Origin: Microbulbifer sp. Q7
GTDB taxonomy: Bacteria > Pseudomonadota > Gammaproteobacteria > Pseudomonadales > Cellvibrionaceae
NCBI RefSeq assembly: GCF_001639145.1
Contig: NZ_LROY01000002.1
Span: 1,396,501-1,460,500, forward strand
Length of the DNA stretch: 64,000 nucleotides
Direction: 5' to 3'
Shown here: piece by piece, positions 8,565-17,996 of the stretch
Position numbering within the stretch: position 1 is the first letter of the stretch
Layout: each line of letters opens with the position of its first letter
Translations under genes and position numbers: made by a program
Notes under the pieces: model-generated
Told to the model about the DNA's origin: nothing
Seen by the model: the letters and a program-made list of their open reading frames with translations, nothing else
Databases searched by the model: none

Positions 8565-9593
8565 ATGATGCAAGGTCAGGAGTCCCAGGATAACCCGCTC
8601 GATAAACTCGAGTCTGTTTCAGCAGACTACAGCGCGGCCATCGATCAGGTCGACAGCTGGGTCGATGGCGCCATCAGGCTCATCCCCAACTTCACTGTGG
8701 CACTGGTGGTGCTGCTAGTGGCATTTATCCTCGGCAGTATTTTCCGCTTTCTGGTCCGCCGGCACCTGCGCCGCAGAGACAGGCCAAACCTGGGCGAAGT
8801 GCTCGGAAGCCTGGTCAAGTGGTGTGTCGTGCTGGTGGGATTTCTGCTTGCTGCCACCATCGTGATGCCCAGCCTCAAGCCCGGCGACCTGATTGCCGGG
8901 CTCGGAGTAAGCTCGGTGGCCATTGGCTTTGCGTTCAAGGACATTCTGCAAAACTGGCTGGCGGGACTGTTGATTCTGGTGCGCCAACCCTTCGAAATCG
9001 GTGATCAGATCAAGGTCACCGATTTTGAGGGCACTGTGCACCGCATCGAAACCCGCGCGACCCTCATCGACACCTACGACGGACAGCGGGTGGTCATTCC
9101 CAACAGCGATATTTATACCAACGCCATTCTGGTGAAAACCACCCATGCCAATCGCCGCAGCGACTACGAAATCGGTATCGGCTACAACGACAATATTGGC
9201 GAGGCCTGCGAGATCATTCGCCGTGCGGTCGCCTCAGTCGAAGGTGTCCAGTCAGATCCGGCACCGGAAGCGCTGCCGTGGGATCTCGCCGCCAGCTGGG
9301 TGTCTATCCGTGCCCGCTGGTGGACCAGCAGCACGCAAGCGAATGTGACCCATGTGCGGGCACAGGTGATCCAGTCTGTGAAAGAAGCGCTGGACGACGC
9401 CGGCATCGACATGCCCTTCGAAACCCAGGTACACCTGTTCCACGACCAGACGGAGGGGGCTGACCGCGCAGGCAGTAAGCAGCGCAAAGAAGGGGACGCA
9501 GGAGCACAAAAAAGGGCACAAGAAGGGACGCAAGGAGAGGCCCGAGAAGAGTCCCCCAAAGAGGTGCAAAAAAGGCAAGACAAAAACGACTGA
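8565..9593 (+). CDS. mscS: Small-conductance mechanosensitive channel, MscS family
   Basis: 342-residue inner-membrane channel that opens under membrane tension and protects against hypo-osmotic shock. Transmembrane helices lie at about 44-65, 85-105 and 110-130. The pore-lining TM3 has the Gly/Ala pattern GLGVSSVAIGFAFKDILQNW. The beta-domain carries GDQIKV, GTVHRI and VVIPNSDIYTNAI. The last 45-50 residues are an unusual Lys/Glu/Gln-rich, repeat-like tail (KEGDAGAQKRAQEGTQGEAR) that the core family lacks. The stop codon lies in the stem of a downstream hairpin. Confidence 0.9.
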   Translation: MMQGQESQDNPLDKLESVSADYSAAIDQVDSWVDGAIRLIPNFTVALVVLLVAFILGSIFRFLVRRHLRRRDRPNLGEVLGSLVKWCVVLVGFLLAATIVMPSLKPGDLIAGLGVSSVAIGFAFKDILQNWLAGLLILVRQPFEIGDQIKVTDFEGTVHRIETRATLIDTYDGQRVVIPNSDIYTNAILVKTTHANRRSDYEIGIGYNDNIGEACEIIRRAVASVEGVQSDPAPEALPWDLAASWVSIRARWWTSSTQANVTHVRAQVIQSVKEALDDAGIDMPFETQVHLFHDQTEGADRAGSKQRKEGDAGAQKRAQEGTQGEAREESPKEVQKRQDKND

Positions 9594-9614
9594 GCCCACC
9601 AAAAGGTGGGCTCA
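9591..9614. terminator. Hairpin between convergent mscS and trpS
   Basis: Perfect 10-bp stem tgagcccacc (9591-9600) / ggtgggctca (9605-9614) with an AAAA loop, and the left arm contains the mscS stop codon. On the minus strand a short T-rich stretch follows, so it may terminate trpS. On the plus strand no T-run follows. Confidence 0.5.
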
Positions 9615-9641
9615 GCCTGCTCTACCGCCGGTGCTTTGGGA

Positions 9642-10649
9642 TCAACCAATCTTGCGAATACCTACCGCCTCGCGCAGTTTCGCCAGGAAAGGAGCCGCAT
9701 AGGCGCGTGCTTTTTCCGCGCCTTTTTCCAGTTCCAATTCGATCTGTGCGGGGTTGGCCAGCAGTGCTTCATAACGCTCGCGCGCCTCACCAATCTGGCC
9801 ATTGATCAACTCAAACAGCTGCTTCTTGGCCTCACCCCAGGCGATGCCGTCCTCGAACGCCTGGCGCATTTCAGCAGTTTGCTCCGGGGTAGCGAATGCC
9901 TGCCAGATCTGGAATACGGTGGAGGTATCGGGGTCTTTCGGCTCACCCGGCTCCAGCAGGTTGGTCTTGATCTTGTTGATGTGCTTTTTCAGTTTTTTCT
10001 CGGGCAAAAACAGCGGGATGGTGTTGCCGTAGCTCTTGCTCATCTTGCGGCCGTCCAGCCCCTGCAATACAGCAACGTGCTCACCCACCACCGCCTCTGG
10101 CAGCACAAAGTGCTCTCCGTAGTGGTGGTTGAAGCGCGCAGCGATATCGCGCGCCATTTCAATATGCTGTATCTGGTCTTTACCCACCGGCACTTTATGG
10201 GCATTGAACATCAGGATATCCGCCGCCATCAGGATCGGGTAGCTGTACAGCCCCATGTTGATGCCGAAATCCGAGTCCTGCCCGTCGTCGCGGTTAGCGT
10301 CTACGGCCGCCTTGTAGGCGTGCGCCCTGTTCATCAGCCCCTTCGCCGTCTGGCAGGTAAGCAGCCAGGTCAGTTCGGGAATCTCCACAATATCCGACTG
10401 GCGATAGAACACGGCGTTGTCGGTATCCAGGCCCAGTGCCAGCCAGGTTGCCGCAATTTCCTGGGTGGACTGGTGCACCTGTTCCGGATCCTGGCATTTG
10501 ATCAGCGCGTGGTAGTCCGCAAGAAAATAGAAAGGCTGATTATTTTCTTCCTGACTGGCGGCAATCGCCGGGCGAATGGCGCCCACGTAATTGCCCAGGT
10601 GGGGAGTACCGGTGGTAGTGATGCCGGTAAGTACGCGCTGCTTGCTCAT
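9642..10649 (-). CDS. trpS: Tryptophan--tRNA ligase
   Basis: Class I aminoacyl-tRNA synthetase that charges tRNA(Trp). The 335-residue length is normal. The HIGH-type motif is TGTPHLGNY (residues 13-21) and KMSKS is intact at 202-206 ([10 protein letters not shown]). The ATG at 10649 follows a TAGGA site. It is the last gene of a minus-strand run tsaB-uppP-oxidoreductase-glycosyltransferase-trpS, with spacings of 57 to 84 bases. Confidence 0.96.
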   Translation of the reverse strand: MSKQRVLTGITTTGTPHLGNYVGAIRPAIAASQEENNQPFYFLADYHALIKCQDPEQVHQSTQEIAATWLALGLDTDNAVFYRQSDIVEIPELTWLLTCQTAKGLMNRAHAYKAAVDANRDDGQDSDFGINMGLYSYPILMAADILMFNAHKVPVGKDQIQHIEMARDIAARFNHHYGEHFVLPEAVVGEHVAVLQGLDGRKMSKSYGNTIPLFLPEKKLKKHINKIKTNLLEPGEPKDPDTSTVFQIWQAFATPEQTAEMRQAFEDGIAWGEAKKQLFELINGQIGEARERYEALLANPAQIELELEKGAEKARAYAAPFLAKLREAVGIRKIG

Positions 10650-10733
10650 AAATCCTAGAATTTCCGTTGTTGCTCATCATCGATCGGCGAATCCGGGCCG
10701 AATGATACCTGTTTACCGTGAGAGGTTGTACGC

Positions 10734-11849
10734 TCAGGGGGAATTCCCTGCGCCGCGGGCACAATCCTCCAACAGCTGGCGGTAGTCGCTGGCCATGGTT
10801 TGCCAGCTCATGTGGGTTATATCTGGCACTGCCAGCCGGGCCCCGGCCTGCACCTGCTGAGCACAGCGCATCATGGCGCTACACAGATTCGCCGCACAGG
10901 ACTCTACATCTTCCGAGTAGCGCCAACCTCCACGCCCAAACCACTCGGGGTAAGCCAGGTGATCGGGCACCAGCGGTTGACAGCCGGCAGCAACAGCCTC
11001 CAGCACGGATAGCCCCTGAAAATCGTGCCGTGCGGTGGACAGTACGCCATGGCTCTGAGCCAGCAACTGGCGATACTCAGTCACACTCTCGCGATAGCCC
11101 CAGGCCCCCAACGCATCCAGCTTGCTGAGTAGCTTCCGAATATGGGCGAACTCCGACGGCTGCCGGCGGAACTGCTGTCCGACCATATGCAGCGCAAACG
11201 GGATCTGCTGGCGACCGAAGCGGCGCAGTGCCGCGAGCAGAATATCCGGGCCCTTGTCATGCTCCCAGCGGTGATTCCACACGAACGTGAGGCGTTGGCT
11301 CTTTTCTCCAGCCACATCGAACGCAGCCGTTTCCAGCGGCACCGGCAGGATGCGGGATTTATCCGCGATTTCGCGGCACACCCCGCTGGGCACCTGGTCG
11401 GGCAGTTTGTGCAGCAACACCTCTGCCCCCTCCAGCAGGGTGCGGCGGTTGTATTCGGAGTTGAATAACAGCAGATCACCACACAGCGCGGTGTAAATAT
11501 TGAGCAACTGGGGTTCCACCGACGGCACCGCATCTCCGGTCACCGGGTAGTCGAACTGGTTCTCGTGGAAGTACACCACGGTGGGTACACGCCCCAGCTC
11601 CGGCACAAAACCACGCAGCGAAGCGAGGTCGGTCATCGATGTGGTCACCAGCAGGTCCCACGGCTGGCGCAAAACTGCCAGCGCGTCTCCCCTGCCCCAA
11701 CTCAGACTGTTGCCGCGCACCCGCCAGCTGAAGTAACGGGGGGGCAGCGTGAGGACGGTCCACTGCCAATCGGGAATGGCGGCCACCAGACCGCGACGCC
11801 AGCGCTTGTGGCTGTCGGCATCGTATGCGGAAAGCAGAAGCACTTTCAC
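10734..11849 (-). CDS. Glycosyltransferase of the tRNA-queuosine alpha-mannosyltransferase-like family (DUF3524)
   Basis: 371 residues with a GT-B fold outline. The N-terminal domain has the family signatures YFHENQFDYP (near residue 93) and LLFNSEYNRRT. The C-terminal domain has FVWNHRWEHDKGPDIL, then the donor-site segment DFQGLSVLEAVAAGCQPLVPDH. In vertebrates the related QTMAN (GTDC1) mannosylates queuosine in tRNA(Asp); the bacterial members' substrate is less certain. No signal or membrane segment is seen, which fits a cytosolic tRNA-modifying enzyme. It lies 84 bases upstream of trpS. Confidence is high for the family and moderate for the reaction. Confidence 0.8.
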   Translation of the reverse strand: MKVLLLSAYDADSHKRWRRGLVAAIPDWQWTVLTLPPRYFSWRVRGNSLSWGRGDALAVLRQPWDLLVTTSMTDLASLRGFVPELGRVPTVVYFHENQFDYPVTGDAVPSVEPQLLNIYTALCGDLLLFNSEYNRRTLLEGAEVLLHKLPDQVPSGVCREIADKSRILPVPLETAAFDVAGEKSQRLTFVWNHRWEHDKGPDILLAALRRFGRQQIPFALHMVGQQFRRQPSEFAHIRKLLSKLDALGAWGYRESVTEYRQLLAQSHGVLSTARHDFQGLSVLEAVAAGCQPLVPDHLAYPEWFGRGGWRYSEDVESCAANLCSAMMRCAQQVQAGARLAVPDITHMSWQTMASDYRQLLEDCARGAGNSP

Positions 11850-11906
11850 TGCGTTATTACCTGACGAATGAGCTGTAAGAGTAGGCGCACGCTTGCAAAC
11901 GGGAAG

Positions 11907-12791
11907 TTAGCTGAAATCCCGCAGGTTAGTGAGGCGCGCAAACAGGCTGGAAGTGTCCCAGCGACCGCCGCCCAGGGCCTGTACTTCACTGTAAAACTGG
12001 TCCACCAGCGCGGTGACCGGCAACAGGGCACCGTTGCGCTGGGCTTCGTCGAGTACTATCCCCAGGTCCTTGCGCATCCAGTCCACGGCAAAACCATGCT
12101 CGTACTCGCCCGCCAGCATGGTTTTATAGCGGTTTTCCATCTGCCAGCTTTGCGCCGCGCCCTTGGAAATCACCTCCACCACCTGCTCCGGGTCCAGACC
12201 GGCCGTGCGGGCGAAGTGCAAGCCCTCAGAGAGCCCCTGTACCAGCCCGGCGATGCAGATCTGGTTCACCATTTTGCACAGCTGACCGCTGCCGACCGGA
12301 CCCAACAGGTTGACCGCCCGCGCATAGCAATCCAGCAGCGGACGCGCGCGTGCATACTCTGCCTCGGTGCCGCCCACCATGATGGTCAGAGCGCCATTTT
12401 CGGCCCCGGCCTGGCCGCCGGATACCGGCGCGTCCAGGAATCCGATTGCTTTTTCACTGGCAACCGCCGCCAGCTCGCGCGCCACATTGGCCGAAGCCGT
12501 GGTGTGATCAACAAACAAACTGCCGGCATCCATGCCCTGAAAAGCGCCGTCCGCCCCCGTGGTGACCTGACGCAGGTCATCGTCATTGCCCACGCAGGCG
12601 AACACAAATTCTGCACCCTCGGCAGCCTCTGCAGGGGTGGCGAAGGCTTTGCCCGCATACGTCGTCAGCCATTCGCTGGCGCGACTGGCGGTGCGATTGT
12701 ACACGTGGACCTGATAGCCGGCTTTGGACAGGTATCCCGCCATGGGGAAACCCATTACACCGAGCCCGATAAAAGCAACTGTGGTTGTCAT
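11907..12791 (-). CDS. NAD(P)-dependent beta-hydroxyacid dehydrogenase (3-hydroxyisobutyrate dehydrogenase family)
   Basis: 294 residues. The Rossmann motif is FIGLGVMGFPMAGYL, the substrate-binding loop is LDAPVSGGQAGAENG, and the catalytic Lys lies in GQLCKMVNQI. The family includes 3-hydroxyisobutyrate dehydrogenase and tartronate semialdehyde reductase (GarR/GlxR); the substrate cannot be read from sequence. The start at 12791 (MTTTVAFIG) was preferred over 12833 because the extra residues are not family-like. No valine- or glycerate-pathway gene is nearby. Confidence 0.85.
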   Translation of the reverse strand: MTTTVAFIGLGVMGFPMAGYLSKAGYQVHVYNRTASRASEWLTTYAGKAFATPAEAAEGAEFVFACVGNDDDLRQVTTGADGAFQGMDAGSLFVDHTTASANVARELAAVASEKAIGFLDAPVSGGQAGAENGALTIMVGGTEAEYARARPLLDCYARAVNLLGPVGSGQLCKMVNQICIAGLVQGLSEGLHFARTAGLDPEQVVEVISKGAAQSWQMENRYKTMLAGEYEHGFAVDWMRKDLGIVLDEAQRNGALLPVTALVDQFYSEVQALGGGRWDTSSLFARLTNLRDFS

Positions 12792-12873
12792 AAAAGATAC
12801 CTGTTCAGGGTGCATCGTCACCCGCAGCGACACGATTGCGCTTCCATCACGGAAGCCGGTGACCTTCGGCGGC

Positions 12874-13674
12874 TCAGCTGGCGAACAATAACCAGATCAA
12901 GGCTCCACCCAGCAAAAAGCGGTAGATGGCAAAAGGTGCCATCCCGATGCGACTGATAAATTGAAGGAAAAAATGTATGCACAGATAGGCGCTGATTCCG
13001 GACAGTACAATGCCGAGGAAGATACTCCCCCAGGGCACTGAATGGGTATCCAGAAGCTCAAGCGTCAACAGTAATGCACTGAGGGCGATTACCGGAATCG
13101 ACATCAAAAAAGAAAAGCGTGCGGCGGCCTCCCGCTTCATCCCCAGCATCAAGCCGGCGGTCATGGTGATCCCGGAACGGGAGGTGCCGGGAATCAGCGC
13201 AATGGCCTGGGCGGCGCCGATCATCAGCGCCTTCTTCCAGTTCAACTTGCCCAGGTCATCCCGCCGCGCACCGTGTACATCCGCCCACCACAACAGCGCG
13301 CCAAACAGAATGGTCGTGGCTGCGATCACCGCGGACGAGCGCATGTGGGTTTCAATAAAATCCTTGAACGCCAGGCCCACCAGCCCTGCGGGAATGGTAG
13401 CCAGCACAATCAGCCAGGCGAGCCGACCCTCATCACTAAACTGCCCGCTTCTGAATCCGCCCAACCCATCGCGGATCAAATGCCAGACGTCCTTGCGGAA
13501 ATAGATCAGCACCGCCGTCAGGGAACCGAAATGCACGGCCACGTCAAACGCCAGCCCCTGATCCGGCCAACCGAGCACCTGATTGGGAAGAATCAGGTGC
13601 GCGGAACTGGAAATCGGAAGAAATTCCGTAATTCCCTGAATCAGGGCAAGGATAATGATCTGAAAAGTTTCCAT
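12874..13674 (-). CDS. uppP: Undecaprenyl-diphosphatase (UppP/BacA)
   Basis: Integral membrane enzyme that recycles undecaprenyl pyrophosphate to the monophosphate lipid carrier for peptidoglycan and O-antigen; the family gives bacitracin resistance. The 266-residue protein has multiple membrane helices, the motif [13 protein letters not shown] with Glu17 and His26, and the second active-site segment [13 protein letters not shown] near residue 170. It starts 76 bases after the tsaB stop codon in the same minus-strand run. Confidence 0.95.
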   Translation of the reverse strand: METFQIIILALIQGITEFLPISSSAHLILPNQVLGWPDQGLAFDVAVHFGSLTAVLIYFRKDVWHLIRDGLGGFRSGQFSDEGRLAWLIVLATIPAGLVGLAFKDFIETHMRSSAVIAATTILFGALLWWADVHGARRDDLGKLNWKKALMIGAAQAIALIPGTSRSGITMTAGLMLGMKREAAARFSFLMSIPVIALSALLLTLELLDTHSVPWGSIFLGIVLSGISAYLCIHFFLQFISRIGMAPFAIYRFLLGGALIWLLFAS

Positions 13675-13750
13675 ACGGACTACTGCTTGGCCGGGGAGCG
13701 AACACCTTGCGTCCCACAGTGTTTGTTATTGAAAATGGTTTACCTTGAGG

Positions 13751-14476
13751 TCAGCGGTCGCGGATGCGTTCGCGTTTTTTCCAGGTCACCTCATTGCGCA
13801 AGTACGCCGGTTCAAGGTCCTGGGCAGCGACAAACTTACCGCTCGGCCAGAGACCCGCGGCCAACACCGCGATATCCTGGGCATGAATCGCAGCCTCTTC
13901 CCACACCCCCAGCGGGGTCAAAGCGGCCAGCGAAGGATACTGCCAGCCGGGGCCAGCGGCGTAGAAGGTGCATTGACCGTCGCCCGCAGGGCCGTGCCCG
14001 GCCTCTTCCAGTGCGGCAACCACCTGTTCAGGGCTTGCCACGGCATCGGGCAACAGGGCCTCACCGGGACGATCAGCGGCGTAGAGTCCCCAGTAAACCT
14101 CCTGCATCCTCGCATCCAGCGCCGGCAGCACCGGTGCCCCTTGCCAGTCCGGGTTTGCACGAATCGCGCCAGTCGCCATGGCGGCAAGACTGGAAACCGG
14201 TATCACCGGTTTGTCCGCGGCAAAGGCCAATCCCTGTACACAACTGATCGCTATGCGCAGGCCGGTGAATGAACCCGGGCCCTGGCTGACAGCCAGTGCG
14301 TCGACATCGGCCAGGCGACACCCACCATCGGCCAGTACCGCCTCCACCATGGGTAGCAGGCGACGGGTATGATCCCGCTCCGCCTTCACAAACTGTTCGG
14401 TGACTGCGCCGTCCTGGTACAGGGCCACGGAACAGGCGCCGGAAGTGGTATCAACAGCCAGAAGTTTCAATGCCAT
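13751..14476 (-). CDS. tsaB: tRNA threonylcarbamoyladenosine biosynthesis protein TsaB
   Basis: Scaffold partner of TsaD and TsaE in making N6-threonylcarbamoyladenosine at position 37 of ANN-decoding tRNAs. The 241-residue ASKHA-fold protein begins LLAVDTTSGACSVALY and carries SQGPGSFTGLRIA, both typical of TsaB. The long C-terminal half ends in a basic KKRERIRDR tail. It heads the minus-strand run that leads to uppP and trpS. Confidence 0.93.
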   Translation of the reverse strand: MALKLLAVDTTSGACSVALYQDGAVTEQFVKAERDHTRRLLPMVEAVLADGGCRLADVDALAVSQGPGSFTGLRIAISCVQGLAFAADKPVIPVSSLAAMATGAIRANPDWQGAPVLPALDARMQEVYWGLYAADRPGEALLPDAVASPEQVVAALEEAGHGPAGDGQCTFYAAGPGWQYPSLAALTPLGVWEEAAIHAQDIAVLAAGLWPSGKFVAAQDLEPAYLRNEVTWKKRERIRDR

Positions 14477-14604
14477 AGCTCGTGCTTAGAACGGGTGAAG
14501 AAGTGGGGACGAGGCCCGTTTCCGCGGGAAGTGTCCAAATCAGGAGGCGAATTGTGGCATGCCCAGCGACAAACGCAACCGGGGCAACTCCCGGTCCAGC
14601 GCGC

Positions 14605-14632
14605 AAATAAAAACCCCGGCCATTGGCCGGGG
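14605..14632 (-). terminator. Intrinsic terminator of the histone-like gene
   Basis: Stem ccccggcc (14614-14621) / ggccgggg (14625-14632) with a 3-base loop. Read on the minus strand it is followed by TTTTTATTT, about 44 bases past the stop codon of the Lys/Ala-rich gene. Confidence 0.85.
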
Positions 14633-14675
14633 CTTCAATGCTCTGCCTGGGACACAGGCAGTGATCATTAAGATA

Positions 14676-15515
14676 TCAGGCTTTTTTCGGTGGCCGCCCC
14701 CGGCGAGCGCCGGCTTTTTTTGCCGCTGCCTTGGGTGGCCGTCCCCGACGGGCGGACTTCTTCGGCGCAGACTTGGTGGCCTTGGTTGCCGCCTTTTTCG
14801 CTGCAGCCTTCTTCGCAGATGACTTCTTCGGTCGACCCGGCGCCTTTTTGGCAGCTTTCTTCGGGGCTTTTTTCGCAGTTGTTTTAGCGGCTGTCTTTTT
14901 TGCCGCCGACTTCTTCACCGCTTTTTTCTTGGAGGCTGCCTTTGCCGCTTTTTTCGCTTCCGCCTTGGCCTTCGCAGCGGCCTTTTTCTCTACCGCTTTG
15001 GCTTTCGCCGCGGCCTTTTTCGCCGCCGCCTTCACTTTGGCAGTCGCTTTTTTCTCCGCGGCTTTTACTTTCTTGGCATCGGCTTTGGCGCGCGCTTTTT
15101 TCCAGCGGCTTTCAAACGACTTAAGCGCCTTTGCCAGCTCCTTGTCTGCCTTGGCGGACAGCTTGTCGGCCAGTTCAGAAACCGATTTTTTAACAGACTC
15201 CTCAGCCTGACGCACTGAATCCATCGCACTGGCCTTGGCCAGCCCCACTTTGGCTTCCGCTACCTTTAAGCGCTGCTCACGCAATTTCGCGTTGGCCGAA
15301 GCCAGCGACTGCTTGGCTGCGGCAGAGCCCGTTTTCTGAACCCGCGCCCGCGCCTTGCCTACCCGGTCCAACTGGGCATCCAGTGCCTTCGCAGCGGAAT
15401 CCACCGCCTTTTGTGCCTTGGCAACTACTGGTGATGTGCCAGTGCTGACCTTGGCAGCCGGTTTGGCCTTGGCTACACGCTTTGCCTTGGCCTTTTTCTT
15501 TGCGACTCGTGCCAT
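14676..15515 (-). CDS. Histone H1-like / AlgP-like Lys-Ala-rich DNA-binding protein with AT-hook motifs
   Basis: 279 residues. A helical N-terminal third (about 30-130) looks like a coiled coil. A long Lys/Ala repeat tail of the KKAAAK type follows. Three AT-hook-like cores are visible: PGRPKK (about 226-231), RGRPPK (about 257-262) and RGRPPK (about 272-277). This resembles Pseudomonas AlgP/AlgR3 and other bacterial H1-like proteins that bind and compact DNA. The gene has a strong GAGGAG site, its own terminator downstream and a long AT-rich leader upstream. Function as a nucleoid or regulatory protein is inferred from composition. Confidence 0.85.
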   Translation of the reverse strand: MARVAKKKAKAKRVAKAKPAAKVSTGTSPVVAKAQKAVDSAAKALDAQLDRVGKARARVQKTGSAAAKQSLASANAKLREQRLKVAEAKVGLAKASAMDSVRQAEESVKKSVSELADKLSAKADKELAKALKSFESRWKKARAKADAKKVKAAEKKATAKVKAAAKKAAAKAKAVEKKAAAKAKAEAKKAAKAASKKKAVKKSAAKKTAAKTTAKKAPKKAAKKAPGRPKKSSAKKAAAKKAATKATKSAPKKSARRGRPPKAAAKKAGARRGRPPKKA

Positions 15516-15874
15516 CCCTTGTCTCCTCGTTCTCTATAGAAGAAGTCACTTTGAACACCGAAGTGTGTTCCAACCAGCAACCCGGTTCTCGCTGCTGCCG
15601 GGAATTGCAACAGCCCTCGATTTTCCACCTGGCGACGATACTTGCGGAGATCCGTAAAAAATCACCCGTTAGACGCAACTGGCAAAACCTGAGAATCGAG
15701 AGCAGCCCAGCCATTCAAAATGACACGGCTGTATCAAAGTTAATAAAAAAAGGAGGGTTTGCAAGAAAAAACAGGCAAAAAAAACCGAATTTCCAGAAAA
15801 AATTCGGTTTTTTTGTAAATGCGGGGCATTTTTAAAGAAAATGCCTCATGAAACTGGAAAAACGACCGCAGAAA
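15516..15874. other. 359-bp intergenic region between hemH and the histone-like gene
   Basis: No credible gene. The left part holds the leader of the histone-like gene (minus strand). The right part is AT-rich, with A-runs at 15745-15751, 15766-15771 and 15777-15784, and the hemH terminator at 15778-15814. No clear sigma-70 promoter was found. The A-runs are spaced about 20 and 12 bases apart, which could bend the DNA. Confidence 0.6.
15778..15814. terminator. Bidirectional-looking intrinsic terminator downstream of hemH
   Basis: Stem aaaaaaaccgaattt (15778-15792) / aaattcggttttttt (15800-15814) with a 7-base loop. It sits 60 bases past the hemH stop codon on the minus strand, with T-runs in both directions. 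Confidence 0.88.
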
Positions 15875-16903
15875 TTACCCGGCTTTTAAATCGGGAATGC
15901 GCTCCCGCGCAATGGCCTCGAGCATCGCGATATGATCTTCACGGGTATTGAGCGCAGGAATGTATCGGTATTCCCGGCCACCTGCATCGATAAAATTAGC
16001 GCGATTCTCTACCGCTATTTCCTCCAGCGTCTCGAGGCAGTCAGCGGCAAATGCAGGACACAGCACATCGACACTGGCAACACCGTTGCGCCCCCACTCA
16101 ATCAGGGTTTTATCGGTGTAAGGCTGAAGCCACTCCGCCTTACCAAAACGCGACTGAAAGGTGATTTCCCACCGCTCCCGCGACAGACCAAGTGCTTCTG
16201 CCAACCGCTCTGCGGTACCACAGCAGTGGTGGTAATAGGGGTCTCCCTTGCGGGTGTTTGCCTTCGGGATACCGTGAAACGACATCATGAGTTTCTCTGC
16301 CTGGCCATGCTTGTGCCAGTGCTCACGTACCGAGTTCGCCAACGCCGCAATGTAACCTGGATGCTCCCAGTAATCGTGGACCACAGAAATGTCCGGCACA
16401 TCGCGCGACTTCCGAATTAAGCCGGCCACCTGATCGTAAATGGCCCCGGTGGTTGTCGCCGAGTACTGGGGATAGAGCGGCACCAGAGTGAACCCCTTGG
16501 CCCCTTCCTGCCGCAACCGCGCAACGGTATCCGCCAGATTGGGCGCACCGTAAGTCATCGCGTAGGTGACGATAACGTTACCGCTTTTATTATCTCGCGC
16601 GACAGAATCAAGGGGCTGCAGCCGCGCCTGCAGCAGCTCTGCCTGCCGACGGGTGTAGAACATGATCGGGGACCCGTTTACCGCCTCCCCATCGAGGCCA
16701 CTATCCCAGATTTCCGCGTAGGCCGGGGCTATGCGCTTTGGCCGCAGGGGCAGGATGAACAGGTTGAGGATCAGCTGCCACACGGGCTTCGGAATCTCTA
16801 CCACTCGGGGATCGGACAAAAATTCGCGAAGAAACGCCCGCACGGCTCCGGGCGTGGGCTCTGCAGGGGTCCCCAGGTTCATCAAAATGATCGCGTGAGC
16901 CAT
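15875..16903 (-). CDS. hemH: Ferrochelatase
   Basis: Inserts Fe2+ into protoporphyrin IX, the last step of protoheme synthesis. The 342-residue protein has the family's opening AHAIILMNLGTP, the active-site segment MMSFHGIPK with the catalytic His, CCGTAERLAEALG, FQSRFGKAEWL, and CPAFAADCLETLEE near the C-terminus. The start at 16903 follows a CAGGAG site; the frame continues 55 codons upstream, but that stretch has no family resemblance. Confidence 0.96.
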   Translation of the reverse strand: MAHAIILMNLGTPAEPTPGAVRAFLREFLSDPRVVEIPKPVWQLILNLFILPLRPKRIAPAYAEIWDSGLDGEAVNGSPIMFYTRRQAELLQARLQPLDSVARDNKSGNVIVTYAMTYGAPNLADTVARLRQEGAKGFTLVPLYPQYSATTTGAIYDQVAGLIRKSRDVPDISVVHDYWEHPGYIAALANSVREHWHKHGQAEKLMMSFHGIPKANTRKGDPYYHHCCGTAERLAEALGLSRERWEITFQSRFGKAEWLQPYTDKTLIEWGRNGVASVDVLCPAFAADCLETLEEIAVENRANFIDAGGREYRYIPALNTREDHIAMLEAIARERIPDLKAG

Positions 16904-17066
16904 GTTCGTTAGTACTCCTGAGCACTCGGGTATCAGATTCGGGGATGGCCAGTACTTGAAACCACCCACCGGCCGGAGTATTTCAGAAACCGGCGCAAAT
17001 GTATTCAGGGGGATTTCTATCGCCTTGATAGTGAGCTGTGTCGATGGGGCCTGATGGGTGGCCACC

Positions 17067-17094
17067 AAAAAAGGCTCCCGAGGGAGCCTTTTTT
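17067..17094 (-). terminator. Intrinsic terminator of adk
   Basis: Stem ggctccc (17073-17079) / gggagcc (17082-17088) with A/T flanks. On the minus strand it is followed by a six-T run, 20 bases past the adk stop codon. Confidence 0.88.
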
Positions 17095-17114
17095 AGAAAG
17101 AGGAGGAGAGCCGA

Positions 17115-17786
<672 letters not shown>

Positions 17787-17996
17787 TCATGCCGAGGCGC
17801 AGCGCAGTCATTGCGGCGGGCCACCGTAAAAAGATCGCTACCTTACACTCTGCCCCAAAACAGAACAAGTGCGCATGTGGTCTGGCCGAATTCAGTAATT
17901 TTTTTACACAATTCTGCGGATTTTCGGCCAGTTACCGATTTTTCCCCTATTTTGCCCCGTCCCTGGCAGGCTGACCGCCGCCCGGGCCACCACCGG

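Noticed and set aside
13273..14247. 324-codon plus-strand frame across uppP and tsaB
   Set aside because: It is antisense to two conserved genes and the product is low-complexity Pro/Arg-rich.
15751..15815. AGGAGG-like site followed by TTG and 19 codons on the plus strand
   Set aside because: The short frame runs through the hemH terminator hairpin and reads mostly Lys/Asn from A-runs, so it is not a credible leader peptide.
15482..15835. Plus-strand 117-codon frame in the hemH/histone-like spacer
   Set aside because: It starts antisense inside the histone-like gene, runs through a terminator stem and has no ribosome-binding site or domain.
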